Below, one piece after another: positions 22,088-34,142 of a DNA stretch of 64,000 nucleotides. The translations under genes and the position numbers were made by a program. Numbering within the stretch: the first letter of the stretch is position 1; each line of letters begins with the position of its first letter. Below the pieces are notes generated by a model. It had not been told where the DNA came from, made no database searches, and saw only the letters and a program-made list of their open reading frames with translations. This DNA comes from Mycoplasmopsis columbina (GTDB lineage Bacteria > Bacillota_I > Bacilli_A > Mycoplasmatales > Metamycoplasmataceae): positions 310,001 through 374,000 of the forward strand of contig NZ_LR215041.1 of assembly GCF_900660685.1 (NCBI RefSeq), written 5' to 3'.

Positions 22088-25000
22088 TAGTTTCCTCCTT
22101 GTGTATTATTTGTCTCATTAGTTCTATCAACATGTAATTTCATTTGAAAATCAAATTTATCTAATAAGTTGAATAAGTTTTCTCTACCTAAATTCATGTT
22201 ATCGAAGTAATTTCCATTATCTCTAAAGACAACATATTTGGGATCGGTATTGTATCTTGGTCACTGATCAATTTTATTAACAACTTGAGCAGCTAAAAAC
22301 TTACTAAAGTTTCTTGAAGCAATGTTTAAATCATTATTAGCATCAGTAATGAATTGATTAATTGAATCAGCATGTGGTGTTATGAAGACTGTTTCATTTT
22401 TATCACGAGCAGTTGATCCATCAGGTGTAGAACCTAAAACAAAAGCTTGATTACCAGTTTCTGCTACACTAATACCACCACCATTTGCATTTCTAAAAGC
22501 AAAATATATGTTTAGAGCAGAAATTTTACCTTGTGTTGCAGTAATTGCATCTGGATTTTGAGCGATAAGTGGAATGAAAACAGAAATACCTAATGAATGG
22601 GTATATTTTCTTGTGTTTCTATCATATGAAAAATCAGCTGATAGAGGTTTTCAGTAGATAAAAGTGTCTCCATTACTATCTCTTACTGGAATATATTTTG
22701 TTACTTCAGTAGATCCATAAGTAGGATATCTTAAGTTAAATGTTGCATCATCTTTAAATTTAATTTTAAATCTTAAGTTAGGAGTTGAAGTTGAGCCTCT
22801 TTGATCTGTATCATTAAGATTAACATTTACATTTTCTGTAAAGTATGAAAGATTATTTTTAATTAAATTCAATGTTCCATATTCATTAAAAGAAGCAATA
22901 AGATTTGGTAGTGTAGCATAAGCATTTCATCCAGCATCATTGATGTGGAATAATGGAGCAGTATTCATGTTTTCTTTAGTTTCAATAAGAGATTTGTCAA
23001 AATGAATTAAATCTAAAGTTTTGAAGGTAATTAAAACATCTCTTTCTAAATGTTGGAATGAAGTAACATCATTGAAAATATTTGTATTATCAATAGGTGG
23101 TTGATAAACAAATCTAAGATTTACTTTAACTTTTTTAATTGAGGTATCAGTTTGTAAAAAAGTTTGAGTAAATGATTCATCAGTTTGTTCTTTAAATAAA
23201 TATACTTTAACGTTTTCGTTATATGGATTTTGTCCTTTAACAAGAGGAAATGCGTTGAAGTATTCAAGTAAAGGTGAAGAAGAAGATATTTCAAGAGCAT
23301 CGTAAGTGTTTGCACCCGCTGTGAAAGTAGTTTTATTTGTAGCTAATTCATTTACTTTATTAACAAAAACTTCGCTTAAATATTCATCTTTTGCATTAAT
23401 TAATTTTGAATTTCTTGTACCGTTTGTTGTTTGAGTTAAGTAATTAAAGAATAATCTTTTATTACTTTCATTAAGCAGTCATAGTCTAAGGTTATTAGAA
23501 ATTTTAAGTGTATTTTTAAGTGAAAGTAACTGATTTCTTAAGGAACTTTGTAAAGGAATTAAGACATTTCCAGCAGCTTGATCAATATTTCTTGCAATTG
23601 TTGATTGAACTGAATAGAAATTAATAATATCTTCAAAGAATTGTGAATTTGTTAAATTGTTAAATGGCGCTTCGTTTTTAGCGATTAGATTTAACATATT
23701 TGCAAAATTAGTTCTCTTAGTTATGTAAGTAGTGTTAGTTTGTTTTAGACCACTTGTATTTTCTGAACCATAAATAAGATTATTTAATGTTACATATGCA
23801 TTTTTAATGTGATTATTAATATATTCAACAAAATTTCTATAATTTGTTTCTCTTTGAGCTTTAATTTCTTCACTTAAATCCATGTTGTAGTCAATAGAAC
23901 CCAATGATGGATTTAAAGCTGCATTAAGTTGCTCTTGATTATTTGTTGCATAATTACGTAACTCTTCAAATTTTGTACGATAAGAACTAATATTTTCATC
24001 AAATTGTGTTTTAAATAAAGCTTTGATTAAATCATTAATATTAGTTTCATTACTATTATTGTTTTCGGTTGTCTCTAATTCATTGTAAAAAGCTCTCAAT
24101 TCTGTTCTAGTTGAAGAAGAAGTATTTCTTGCAACACCAATTAATTGAGTAAAGTAATTCTCTAAATCTTGTGAGATAATGCCATAAGAACCATTTAATT
24201 TTTCTTGATAGTTTGAAACATCAATTGAATCATTTGAACTTAATGCATTAGTAGCTCTTTGGATAGTTTCGCTAGTATTATTTAATAATTCATCAGTTAT
24301 ACCAGCAATAATTTTTGCATAAGTTTTATCATCAGAATTATCTTTAAAGAAATTAACATATTTTTCAATTAATTCTTTAATTGATTTTAATCTATTTTTT
24401 TCTCAAGTTACAAGACGATTTACTTGTTCATTAGACTTAACTTTTGAAGTTGCTATTTTTTCATTTGCACTTGAAATATCGCCAGAATTTGAAACTCTAT
24501 AGTTTTCTAAATTTCTAATAGCATTTTCTTCAAAATCAGACATAATTGGTGTAAATTGTCCACTGTCAATAGCAGGATATATTTGATAAAAATCTTTTAT
24601 ATTTTTTGCAATTTGTAATTGTTCTAAAATTTCTTTATTTTTCTGATTTTTTAATTGTGCAATTATTCCAGTTAATTCATTTTTTATTTTGTCATAAGCT
24701 TCATATTTTTCAGCTTCAACTATTAAAATATTATTTTTATTTTGTGCAAGAACAACATTTTTATTTTCTGCATTTGAGATAATTTCATTTAATTTTGTGT
24801 AAAGAGTTTGCATTTCCACGCTTTCGTTCTCTACACTTTCAACTGTTCAACTTTTTGCTTCAATAATTGCATTATGAAGATTTTTAGCTGTATCAATAGC
24901 TGTTAAATAACTATATTTACCTCTACCACTTACGTAAGTATTCAATAGTTTTTGGTAATTTTCTTCATTTTCAAGTGAGGAATTTTCTCTTAATTCAACA

Positions 25001-28000
25001 AGCATTAAATCTAATATTTTTTGAATTGAAGCTTTTTCATTATTAGTTAAATTGTCAATTGTATTAGCATCAGTTTGAAAATTAACTACTAAATTGTTTG
25101 TAGCTTTAGCATATTCAAGCATAAAAGTTAATCTTGCTTTTAATCTATCAATTAATGCTTTTTGTTTATTAATTTCAGTAATGTCAATATTTTGAACATA
25201 TTTTGTCACACCATCAGCAATTGCTGTATTTAAATCATTTTTAGCACTAACTAAATTTTGATTATTTTTAATATCATCTACTTCACTATCTAAAGAATTA
25301 ATTGCTATTCTTGCAGCATCAATGCTTTCAGCAAGTTGTTTATAAGTACTATAAGCATTTACTACTCTTCTTACTTCCTCATCAATATCTATTAAGGTAA
25401 GGAAGTTATCGACTGTGGTAATTGTTGTATTTTTATTGTTATAGAAGTCAGTTAGAGCAGTTTTTAATTCATTGTATTTAACTTCATTACCTAAGTCTTG
25501 TAATTGACTAACTTTTACTCCTAAAACTTCAGTTTCTTTATTAATGTATTCAATTAATGTTTTTCTAGTTTTATAAACATTAATTTTTGCGTCATATTCT
25601 CTAATTAAACGATTTTGCGCATTTTCTAAACTTTTTAAGTCATTATTCAAATCGGGTACAGAAAGAAGAATAGAATCAGCAATATTTTTTGCATCTCATT
25701 CAAAACCATAATTTGGATATGAATTATCAGCAACGATTTCTTTTTGTCCGATGGTAGTAATATTATTTTCAACATTTCCATCAATGTATTTTTTCTCTAA
25801 GTCTAATAAAGAAGATGCTCTACGTAATAATACGGTGTTTGATTTAATTAAAATACTATCCACATTTTCTGATGAAGTAATTTCATTTTTTTGCTTTTCA
25901 ATGTAGGCTTCAAATTTTTCTTTAGCTTGTTGTGGAGTTAAATCAATATTTCCTTGAGGATAATTAATTAAAGCTAATTTAGCTTTAGCTTCTTTATATT
26001 CATTTAAAAAGTCATTTAAAGCATTAGCTGAGTCTAACAACTGAGCTAAATCATTATTTGCATCTTTTAATGTAGCAGCATCAGGGTTTCTAAAACTATC
26101 TCTAGCTTTAGTTAATGCATCACTTAATTTTTGTTGAATTTCTGTTTCGAATGGATCTTTTTCTTCTTCAGGTTTAACAGCAAGGCGATCAATAATATCT
26201 TGTGTTTGTTTAGTTTTTTGAGCTAATTCTAACAATGACGTTTTATTGCTTTCTAATTTTAATAAATCATTGTGCACGTCTGCAACAGAAGGTTTATCAG
26301 CGGCAGAATCAACGTTGTTTACAAAACCATCCAAAATACTATTAAGAGCTTCTTTTAAGGCTGGATCATAACTATTGGCTGGATCTTCTGGATTGGAAGC
26401 ATTAGCAGGAGTTAATAAATTATTTAATTCATCTCTTTTTTCTTGAATTTTGGCTTTTTCCGCAGTTTTAACTTCATCTAATTCACGATATTCGTCTAAT
26501 GAAGCTTTTAAGTCCACAGTTTTGTTTTGAATTTCATTTGGTGTTGATGAATCTGTTGGAAGAGTAGAAATTAATTTTTCCTTTAATGGAGTTAAATCAT
26601 TTTGATTAGTTGTCGTATTTAAGTATTCAATTGTTTCTTTTTGCTCTTGAGCAAGATCTTGAAGTTTTTGAACTGTTTCTTTTAAATTATTAATGTTAGT
26701 TAAATCACTAGGACTAGTTGCATTAGATACTTGTTCTTTCAAAGCAGCAATAGTTTCTTCCATTTTGCTTTTCGCTTGTTGTGCTTGTGGAAAATCGGCT
26801 TTGGCATTAGTAGTATCAAAAGTAGCAACTTTGGCTTCTAAATCAGCAATCTTTTTGTTTACAACATCTTTATTAAATTCAAGTTGTAATTTTGCATAAA
26901 TTTCATTTAAATCATCAAACGATGTAGAATCAGCATTTTCTTTTGCTAAGAAATCGTCATAAAGTGCCTGTAAAAGTGGCGCTTCTGTTAAACCTTCATT
27001 TCTCATTGCAGCATCAAGTGATGCTTTTTTATCTTTAATTTTTTGAACTAAAGCATTGTAACTATTTTCAATTCTAGTTTTTTCGTTTTGCGCTGCAGAC
27101 AGGGTGATTTGGGCTTCTTCGGTTTTACTTCTTAGTGCATTTAATGAAGAATCTTTAGAATTTAGAATTCTTTCATATTCAGTAATTTTGGCATCTAGTG
27201 CTTCTGCTTCAGCACTAAAAATAGTTTTATTTTTCTCAGCGGCAGTATAGACTGCTTTTAATTTGACAATTTCATCTTTTAAATCTTGACGTGCTCTAAT
27301 TTTGGCTAGTTCTGCATCGAGGTTGTTAATTTTGTTATTAATTTGAGCGTTATTATCATCTGAATTAAGAGTTGAATTAAGAATTATGTCTTTTAAAATT
27401 TGAGCAGATTCTGGTTGATTTTCAGTGTCAATTTCTGCATAAGTATCTAAAGCTTCTTTTAATTTTTGTGCTAATTTCATTTGACGTTCAATTTCGGCAG
27501 TTAAAAGATCCAATTCTTCTGGTGTTGCTTTAGGATCTTGATTTAACAATTGATCTTTTTTATCTAACAATGCTTGAATTGAATTATTTACCTGTGAAAA
27601 TGGTTCAATGGTCAAATCATGTTTATTAAGTTTTAATTCATCGACAGCATTTTTAAGTTTTGTTGCAGCAATTTGATAAAGTAAATTTTCTTCTTGAGCT
27701 CTTAAGTTATCAGCTAAATTTTGATAATCTTGATAGCTATCTGCATTTTTTGGATTTTGATCATTAATCTCATTGAAAAAATTATTAGCTTGATTTAAAA
27801 GATTTTGTGCGTTGTTTAAATCATCATTAGGGAAATTATTGTTATTTGGCAATTCTTTAGTTTTTTTAATAATTTCTGCTAATTTATTTTTATTAACTTC
27901 ATAATCATATGCTTTTTGCACATTATTAGCCATATCAATCATTAACTGTTTAGCAGCTTCACGATCTTCTTTTGGTAAAGATAAATCAAGAACTTTTTCT

Positions 28001-30381
28001 TTTAAATTGTTTAATTGTTCTTTTAATTTAGCTTGTAATGGAGTATCTTGAATTCCAGTTTTTGCAGGTGCAAAAGTATTGTTAATAGCTTTTAGAGCTT
28101 GTCTATAAGCTGAATCGGAATCATATTGTGATTTTTTACGGTAATAGTCATCCAATGCATTTCTTAATTGTTCATTAACATTTAGAGGATCTTCTTGATC
28201 TGGAGCAGCAAATACATTACGTGCATCATTCATTAATTTTTTAATTTGTTTAAGTTCGACTGCTAACTGGTTTTTTAAGTCAGTATCATCATCGATTTTA
28301 TCCATTTCTGCAACTGCTTCTTTAAAAGTATCTTCTAAATTTTTAGTACTATCAAGTTTAGATTCAATATCGTTCATTTGCTCTTGAATTTCTGCCATTC
28401 TAGCAAGTTTTTCATTTAGAGGCAAACTACTGTCTAATGAAAGAGCAATTGCTTCACTTTGCAATTGATTTAATCTATTTACTAATTCTTGGTGAGCAGG
28501 ATCAGTTGGATTAAATTTTTGATCAATTTTCTCACGAATTACATCTTTTAATTCTTCAATTTGATTTAAATTTTGTGAAAGAAGAATTTTTTCTCTTAAC
28601 TCTGTATATTGTGCAATTTTTTGTTGTAATTCAGCTCTAGTTGCTGTTGAATTTGTTAATGCTAAAGGAGCGGATGATTTATTAAGTTCTACTAATTTAA
28701 CTAACAATTCTTTGTCAGCTTTAATATGCGCTGCAATTTCATCAGTTTTGCTAATTCATAAATTTAATTCATGTTTATTGATTAATCTTTCAAGATTTGA
28801 ATAGTTTTCAAATAAATTACCTAGATTATCAACTGAATCAGATTTTTCAAGAACATTTTTTACTTTTTCTTGTAAATTTTTAATTTGTGTTGTTCATTTG
28901 TCATTAACATTTTCAGGATTAATAGGATCAATTAATTTAGAATAATCATCTAAAGAAGTCTCTAACTGTTTTTCTAAGATAACAAACTGATCTTTTAATG
29001 CTTGATTGGCGTAAATTAATTTGGCATAACTATTTTCTAAATTAGCAATAGTTTCAATTAAATCTGATATTTTTTCAGTTTTAAGCATTTTTTCATTGAT
29101 TTGTGTCACAAATGAATCGAGATCATTTTTACTTAAAATGTTGTTTGTTTGTCCTTTATTTAGTTTATTAATTAAATTAGAATGTGATAAGTTAGCGGTT
29201 TTAAGATAGAAAGCATTATTAAAGAAATTGATTTTTAAATCAATTAATTGAGCAGATGTTAATTTTGAATTTTCTAATTTATTAGTTACACTATTTAAAA
29301 GATCTTGATATTTTTGAGTAAAAATATCACTAATTTCATTATTTGTAAGTTGTTCTTTAATGTTTAACACTAATGAATTAATGTCATTTTTAATTTCTTC
29401 TTCACTAGCAAAATAAGAAGCACTATTGGTTAAAATGAATGAAATTAATTCATTAGCATTGTTTAATCCTTCGTTATTATTAAGTGTTAAAACATTAAAG
29501 TTTTTATCAACTTGTGATCTTAAATCATCTAATTGACGGAATAAAAGATTTTTTGTTGTTTGCTCTAATTGTGTTTCATTTAGAATTGCTTTAGCTTCAT
29601 AAATCTTGTTAATTAAAGCTATATAATTTTGATTTTGTTCTTTGCTTAAATTTAATGAACTTTCAAGAATTTCATTTAAAACCTTGTCAAAAAGATAAGA
29701 TAAAACTTGCACGTTATCACGAGTATATTCAGGTGAGTTTAAAAGTTCTTCGGTTTCTTTTAAAAGTTGTGAAAGACTGTTGTATTCATCAAGAGTAATT
29801 TTTAATTCTTTGGTTCTGTACTCATGTAAAAGTTTATATAGTTTTACTTCCAATTCAATGCTAATTTCATTTTGTTGTTCAATTAAAGAGCTAGTTTGTT
29901 CAAAGAATTTATCAAGATTTTTGCTTTCTTTATATTCTTTAAAAACAATTTCATAATCACTTTTAAGATCGGGACTTTTAATTAAACTTGCTAACTGTGA
30001 AAAGATTTTCTCGTTTTCTTCTTGATTTAAATTCTGTTTAAGACTTTGTCTAATTAAACTTTTTATAACTTTTTCTCTTAAAGCATTTCTTTGAATTAAC
30101 ATATCTTTAGTTGAAGAATTTTTATTTGTTAACAACTGACTTGCAAATTGAATTTCAGTTAGAAGTTCGTCTTTATCCTTTTTGTCTAAAGAAGATTTAT
30201 TCAAGTAATCAATTGCTTTTTTAGTTTCTTCATCCAATTGTTTAAAAGGTGTTATCTTTTCAATTTGCTGATTATCTTTCCTTGAATTTTTTAATAATAA
30301 AATTGCAATTGTACTTAAACCAACAGCGGGAATAAGTAAAGCGGCTGCACCAATTGCTAAGGCTTTTCCTGTTTTTTTCAT
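22087..30381 (-). CDS. Giant coiled-coil surface protein (2764 aa), first gene of pair
   Basis: ATG 30381, behind GAAAGGATAG, opens a frame of 8295 bases with TGA as Trp. The N-terminal segment MKKTGKALAIGAAALLIPAVG to about residue 30 is a membrane anchor. The rest is mainly long helical and coiled-coil sequence; the region encoded by 25.7-28.7 kb is especially rich in Lys/Glu/Ala heptads. About 400 C-terminal residues look globular, with segments such as THSLGISVFIPLIAQN. The gene ends in TAATG: its stop overlaps the next ATG, and AGGAGG lies inside its last codons, so the second giant protein is probably made by translational coupling in fixed ratio. No catalytic motif seen. Function unknown, probably surface structure or adhesion. 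Confidence 0.82.
22090..22102 (-). promoter_or_regulatory. AGGAGG ribosome-binding site inside upstream gene
   Basis: The minus strand reads CAAGGAGGAAACTAATG: a strong AGGAGG within the last codons of the 2764-residue gene, followed by overlapping stop and start codons. This decides the start of the downstream gene at 22087. Confidence 0.85.
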
Positions 30382-30605
30382 AAACTATCCTTTCGTTTCT
30401 ATGTTTTATTTTTAATGTACTTCCTATTCTTAAAACTTATATAATATTAACTATGTAATATTATTAATAAGTTTCTTATAATATTACTATATCTTGCTAA
30501 AAAAAGAATTAAAAAATTGGAATTTTAAAAAAGTTAAAAAAATATCATTTTTTTACTCTTTTTTAAACTTTTTGACTAAAAAAATTACTTTATAGGAGCA
30601 TTTAT

Positions 30606-31463
30606 ATGTTTTATTTACTTCATAAAAAAAGAGGAGAATCTTCTTTTCAAGCAATTAAAAAATTTGCAAAAGATCAGAAAATTTTAAAAGTTGGTCATAC
30701 TGGAACTTTGGACCTTTTTGCAACAGGATTATTACTTGTGGCAACCGATGAAGACACAAAATTAATTTCCTATATTGCAGATAAAAATAAAACATATGAG
30801 GCGGAAATTAAATTTGGATCTCAGACTGATACTTATGATCTTGAGGGTGAGATAATTAATTATTCAACCAATAAAATAGAAGAAAAAGACTTAATAAAAA
30901 TTATTGAATGATTAGAAGTTCAAAATAGTCAAATTCCTCCTATTTATAGTGCCAAAAAGATTGATGGCATAAGAAGTTATGAACTAGCAAGAAAAAAAAT
31001 AAAAGTTGACTTAAAACCTCAAAAAATAAAAGTTGAAAACGTCAAAATTGAAAAATTTAATTTTGACGAACAAACCTTAAAAATAGCTCTATCCGTGTCA
31101 AATGGAACTTTTATTCGTTCACTTGCTAATGATTTAGCAATTGCTTTTAATACTTACGGACATTTAATTAGTTTAAAGCGAATAATAATTTCCGATTTTA
31201 ATATTTCACTTTTGAATAATAAAGAATTTGTTAAAATTGAAAATGCACCCGCTTTTGCAATTTCCACAATTTTTCTTGCTGCTAAAGAGATAAAAAAATT
31301 AAAAAATGGCTTTAGTGTAAAAACTTTTTTAGATTTGAAAAATAATGAAGAATATCTAATTGCAGATGAAGAAAGTAAAGCAAATATTTTAGGTATTGTT
31401 TATTTTAAAGATAATGAAATAAAAGTAAAAAAATTGTTTGGAAATAAATTAACAAAGTATTAA
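30606..31463 (+). CDS. truB: tRNA pseudouridine(55) synthase TruB
   Basis: The 285-residue enzyme starts behind AGGAG. The catalytic motif is GHTGTLDLFATGLL with Asp36 as the nucleophile; the usual Pro after Asp is Leu here. KTYEAEIKFGSQTDTYDLEGE, QIPPIYSAKKIDG and SNGTFIRSLANDL are further TruB landmarks. It converts U55 of the T-loop of most tRNAs to pseudouridine. The length is near the bacterial norm. Ten bases downstream a HAD hydrolase begins, likely in the same transcript; the more usual neighbour ribF is not present. It is divergent from the giant coiled-coil genes. Confidence 0.92.
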
Positions 31464-31472
31464 AAGGAAATT

Positions 31473-32321
31473 ATGACAAGTAAAGAAAAAAAAGAATTGA
31501 AAAATCAAATTAGAATGGTTGCTTTTGATGTTGATGGTACCATTTTACCTTTTAGTCAATTGTCTTTTAATCCTAACATTCAAAAAATGTTCAAGGACTT
31601 AGAAAAAAATAATATTTATTCTATTATTTCAACAGCCAGAGAATTTATTACAATAGGTAATTTATTAGATCAAATTCCCGAGGCAAACTATTTTATAGGT
31701 GCAAACGGAATGTTTGTATATGATTTACAAGCTAAAGAAATTATTTATGAAAAACCTATTAAATTGCAAAATTTAGAACTTTTATATAAAGAAATTTGGG
31801 GACACCCTGATTTGGAAAGTCTTACAGTAACTGATTTAAATTGATGTTATCATTCACCAGGAATTAATAAAAATACTTGATTTTTAACTCCTCACCATGC
31901 TAAAATGAAAGAAATCAATTTCTTTGAAATTGATTCAAAACATATTCACATAATTACTCTAGGATCTTATAATGAGGAAACTACTACTAGATTAGAAGAA
32001 TTTGTCAAACATACAATTAGAAAATACAATTTACCATTAGAAATTAATTCTAAATGACACAGAGGACTTTTTGTTACTCCAAAAGGTGTAACCAAATTTA
32101 CGGCTTTATCATGACTAGCTAATTATTTAGGTCTTGATGCTTCAAAAAATTTAATTGCTTTTGGTGATAGCTCAAATGATTATGAAATGATTAAATACTC
32201 TGCTTATGGTGTAGCTGTAGGATGCGAAGACAAATATATTTGTCAAATTGCAAAAGATATTGCTGATGATGTTAAACAAGATGGTACTTATACAAAATTA
32301 AAAGATTTACAAATTATCTAA
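31473..32321 (+). CDS. Cof-type HAD family hydrolase
   Basis: The 282-residue protein has the HAD motifs: FDVDGT (Asp19 nucleophile, Asp21), STA near the Ser/Thr of motif II, Lys in TPKGVTKFTAL, and FGDSSNDYEMIKYS as motif IV. The cap between motifs II and III is of the Cof (IIB) type. Such enzymes dephosphorylate sugar phosphates, flavin mononucleotide or pyridoxal phosphate. The substrate cannot be told from sequence. It lies 9 bases after truB and is followed by a strong terminator, so truB and this gene form one operon. Confidence 0.9.
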
Positions 32322-32348
32322 TGTCTCATAAAGAGACATTTTTTTATT
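32321..32348 (+). terminator. Terminator after truB-HAD operon
   Basis: An ATGTCTC / GAGACAT stem with loop ATAAA and a T7 run, overlapping the stop codon. Confidence 0.85.
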
Positions 32349-32435
32349 TCTAATTTCTAAAAGTAATTATTAAATTACTTACTTTTTATATAATTTACGT
32401 ATTAATTAATATCAAAAAAAGAAAGAGGCAATAAA

Positions 32436-33518
32436 ATGTCAAAATATGAAAAATTGTCTAAAAGACTAAAAGAATATATGACAATCGAAGCCATGAGTCG
32501 TTATGAAGAACCTGTTGCACAAGCTTTAAAGAAAAATACTCAAAGCGAAAATTTAGAATTTTCAAGAGACGGATTAGGTTCATTGATTATTAAAACTAAA
32601 TCAAAACCTGGAACTCCTAAAATTATGATTGCAGCGCACATGGATGAAGTTGGATATTTAGTTAGATCAATTGAAGATAACGGAAACTTATTACTTTCAG
32701 TTGTTGGTGGAGTGTGACCTGCGGCTGTAATTGGAACTAAAGCTAGAGTTGTTACAAATAAAGGTGAAAAATCAATTTATGGAATTTTTGGACATACATC
32801 AATTCACATTATGTCAGTTGAAAATATGAAAAAAGTTCCAACTACTAAAGAACTTTATGTAGATTGTGGTTTTAAAAGTAAAGAAGAAGCTGTGGAATTT
32901 GGAATTGAAATTGGTGACAGAGTTTACATGTCAGGCGAACCACTTGATTTACCAAATGATTTAGTTGCTGGTAAAGCAATGGATAATCGTGCGGGTGTAA
33001 CTGTTATTGACTTTTTAGCTAACGCAGTTAAAGATTTAGACTTACCAAATGAAACTTATATGGTTGGAACCGTACAAGAAGAAGTTGGTTTAAGAGGGGC
33101 AAAAACAAGTGTGTCAATTATTAATCCAGATGTCGCTTTTGCTATTGATACAGGAGCTTCACACGATACAACAAATGCGCCTAAAGGTACACCAAAACTA
33201 GGCGATGGAGTTGCTTTATTAATGCAAGATTCAGCAATTTTAACAGATCCAAAATTAGTTGAAATTTTAGTTGAATTAGCTGCAAAACACAACATTCCAG
33301 CTTATAAATATATTGCTGAAGGTGGTGGAACTGACGGTTGTGTTTTACAATATGGGTTAGGTGGAGTACCAACTATTACTTTATCAATTCCTCAACGTTA
33401 TTTACACTCACCAATAGGTGTAGCATCATTAGTTGATATTCAAGCAACATTAGACTTAATTACTGAATTTGTTAAAGTGTTTGATAACGAAATGTTAAAA
33501 AGACTTAAAGGTCTATAA
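32436..33518 (+). CDS. M42 family metallo-aminopeptidase
   Basis: The 360-residue product starts behind GAAAGAGG. Metal ligands and catalytic residues of family M42 (glutamyl aminopeptidase/FrvX type) are visible: AAHMDEVGY (His68, Asp70), KAMDNRAG, VQEEVGLRGA with the Glu pair, FAIDTGASHD and RYLHSP. These enzymes form dodecameric tetrahedral shells with two zinc or cobalt ions per subunit and trim N-terminal residues from peptides in the cytoplasm. In a mycoplasma they help turn imported peptides into amino acids. It is monocistronic, with its own terminator. Confidence 0.93.
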
Positions 33519-33535
33519 AAAAGCAATATATGAAA

Positions 33536-33568
33536 AAAATACAAGTTCTTAAAACTTGTATTTTTTAT
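33536..33568 (+). terminator. Terminator after M42 peptidase
   Basis: AATACAAGTT and AACTTGTATT form a 10-bp stem followed by TTTTTT. Confidence 0.85.
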
Positions 33569-33680
33569 TAGAATAATTTAATTTTTTATACTTTTTATTA
33601 AAGTAACAAAAATATTAGAATTTTAACTTATTTTTATTTAAGTATCAAAATAGAACAACAAACAAAATCATTAAAGAAAA

Positions 33681-33715
33681 AAATAAAAATACTAAATTGT
33701 TTTACTTAGTATTTA
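33681..33715 (-). terminator. Terminator of trpS-thrS operon
   Basis: On the minus strand AAATACTAA and TTTAGTATTT form a stem followed by a T-rich run, overlapping the end of the small membrane protein gene. Confidence 0.6.
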
Positions 33716-34142
33716 TATTTTTTCTATCCTCTTTTTTTGCTACAAAATGATTCGTAATTATTGTTATTATAACAACTAAAATTAGAGCAAGAATTATTCT
33801 AGCATAAAGTGGAAAATATTTACTATTGCTAAATGAAGTAAAAATCATAAAACTAAAGAGGAAAATAATAGGAATTGAAAAATTTCAAGAGCGAATACTC
33901 AAAATTTTAAATTTAAATAGTAAAAAATTTACTAATAAGGCTATAAAAACGGTTCCTAAGGCAATCAAAGAAACTATTCAATTTTCTTTAATTAATGAAT
34001 TTCCTATGTCATTAGTTAAAAATATATAAACAAAAGCAAAAGGAATAATTAGAAACAGAATTATAAATAAAGTGGTTATAAAAGCTTTTAAATTTAAATT
34101 TTTATTATTAAATTTCTTGTTTTGAATTTTATTTTTACTCAT
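33702..34142 (-). CDS. Small four-helix membrane protein of unknown function
   Basis: This 146-residue frame starts at ATG 34142, overlapping the end of thrS by 8 bases, and stops at TAA 33702-33704; two TGA codons are read as Trp. A Lys/Asn-rich N-terminus is followed by four hydrophobic segments, near residues 20-40, 52-72, 82-100 and 105-125, and a charged tail. Hydrophobic content and in-frame coupling support a real gene. No family is recognised. Its position as the last gene of the trpS-thrS unit may only reflect shared transcription. Confidence 0.75.

Noticed and set aside
13523-30381. Many separate short genes or pseudogenes in the two giant loci
   Set aside because: All apparent breaks that I read are TGA in one constant frame, which is Trp in this organism, and no in-frame TAA or TAG was found in the stretches between them.
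13523-30381. Naming the coiled-coil pair as gliding proteins Gli349/Gli521
   Set aside because: Size and N-terminal anchor fit loosely, but I recognise no specific motif and the other gliding genes are not in the window.
33056-33372. Antisense open frames inside the M42 peptidase gene
   Set aside because: They lie opposite a well-conserved enzyme gene, lack ribosome-binding sites and show no recognisable product.
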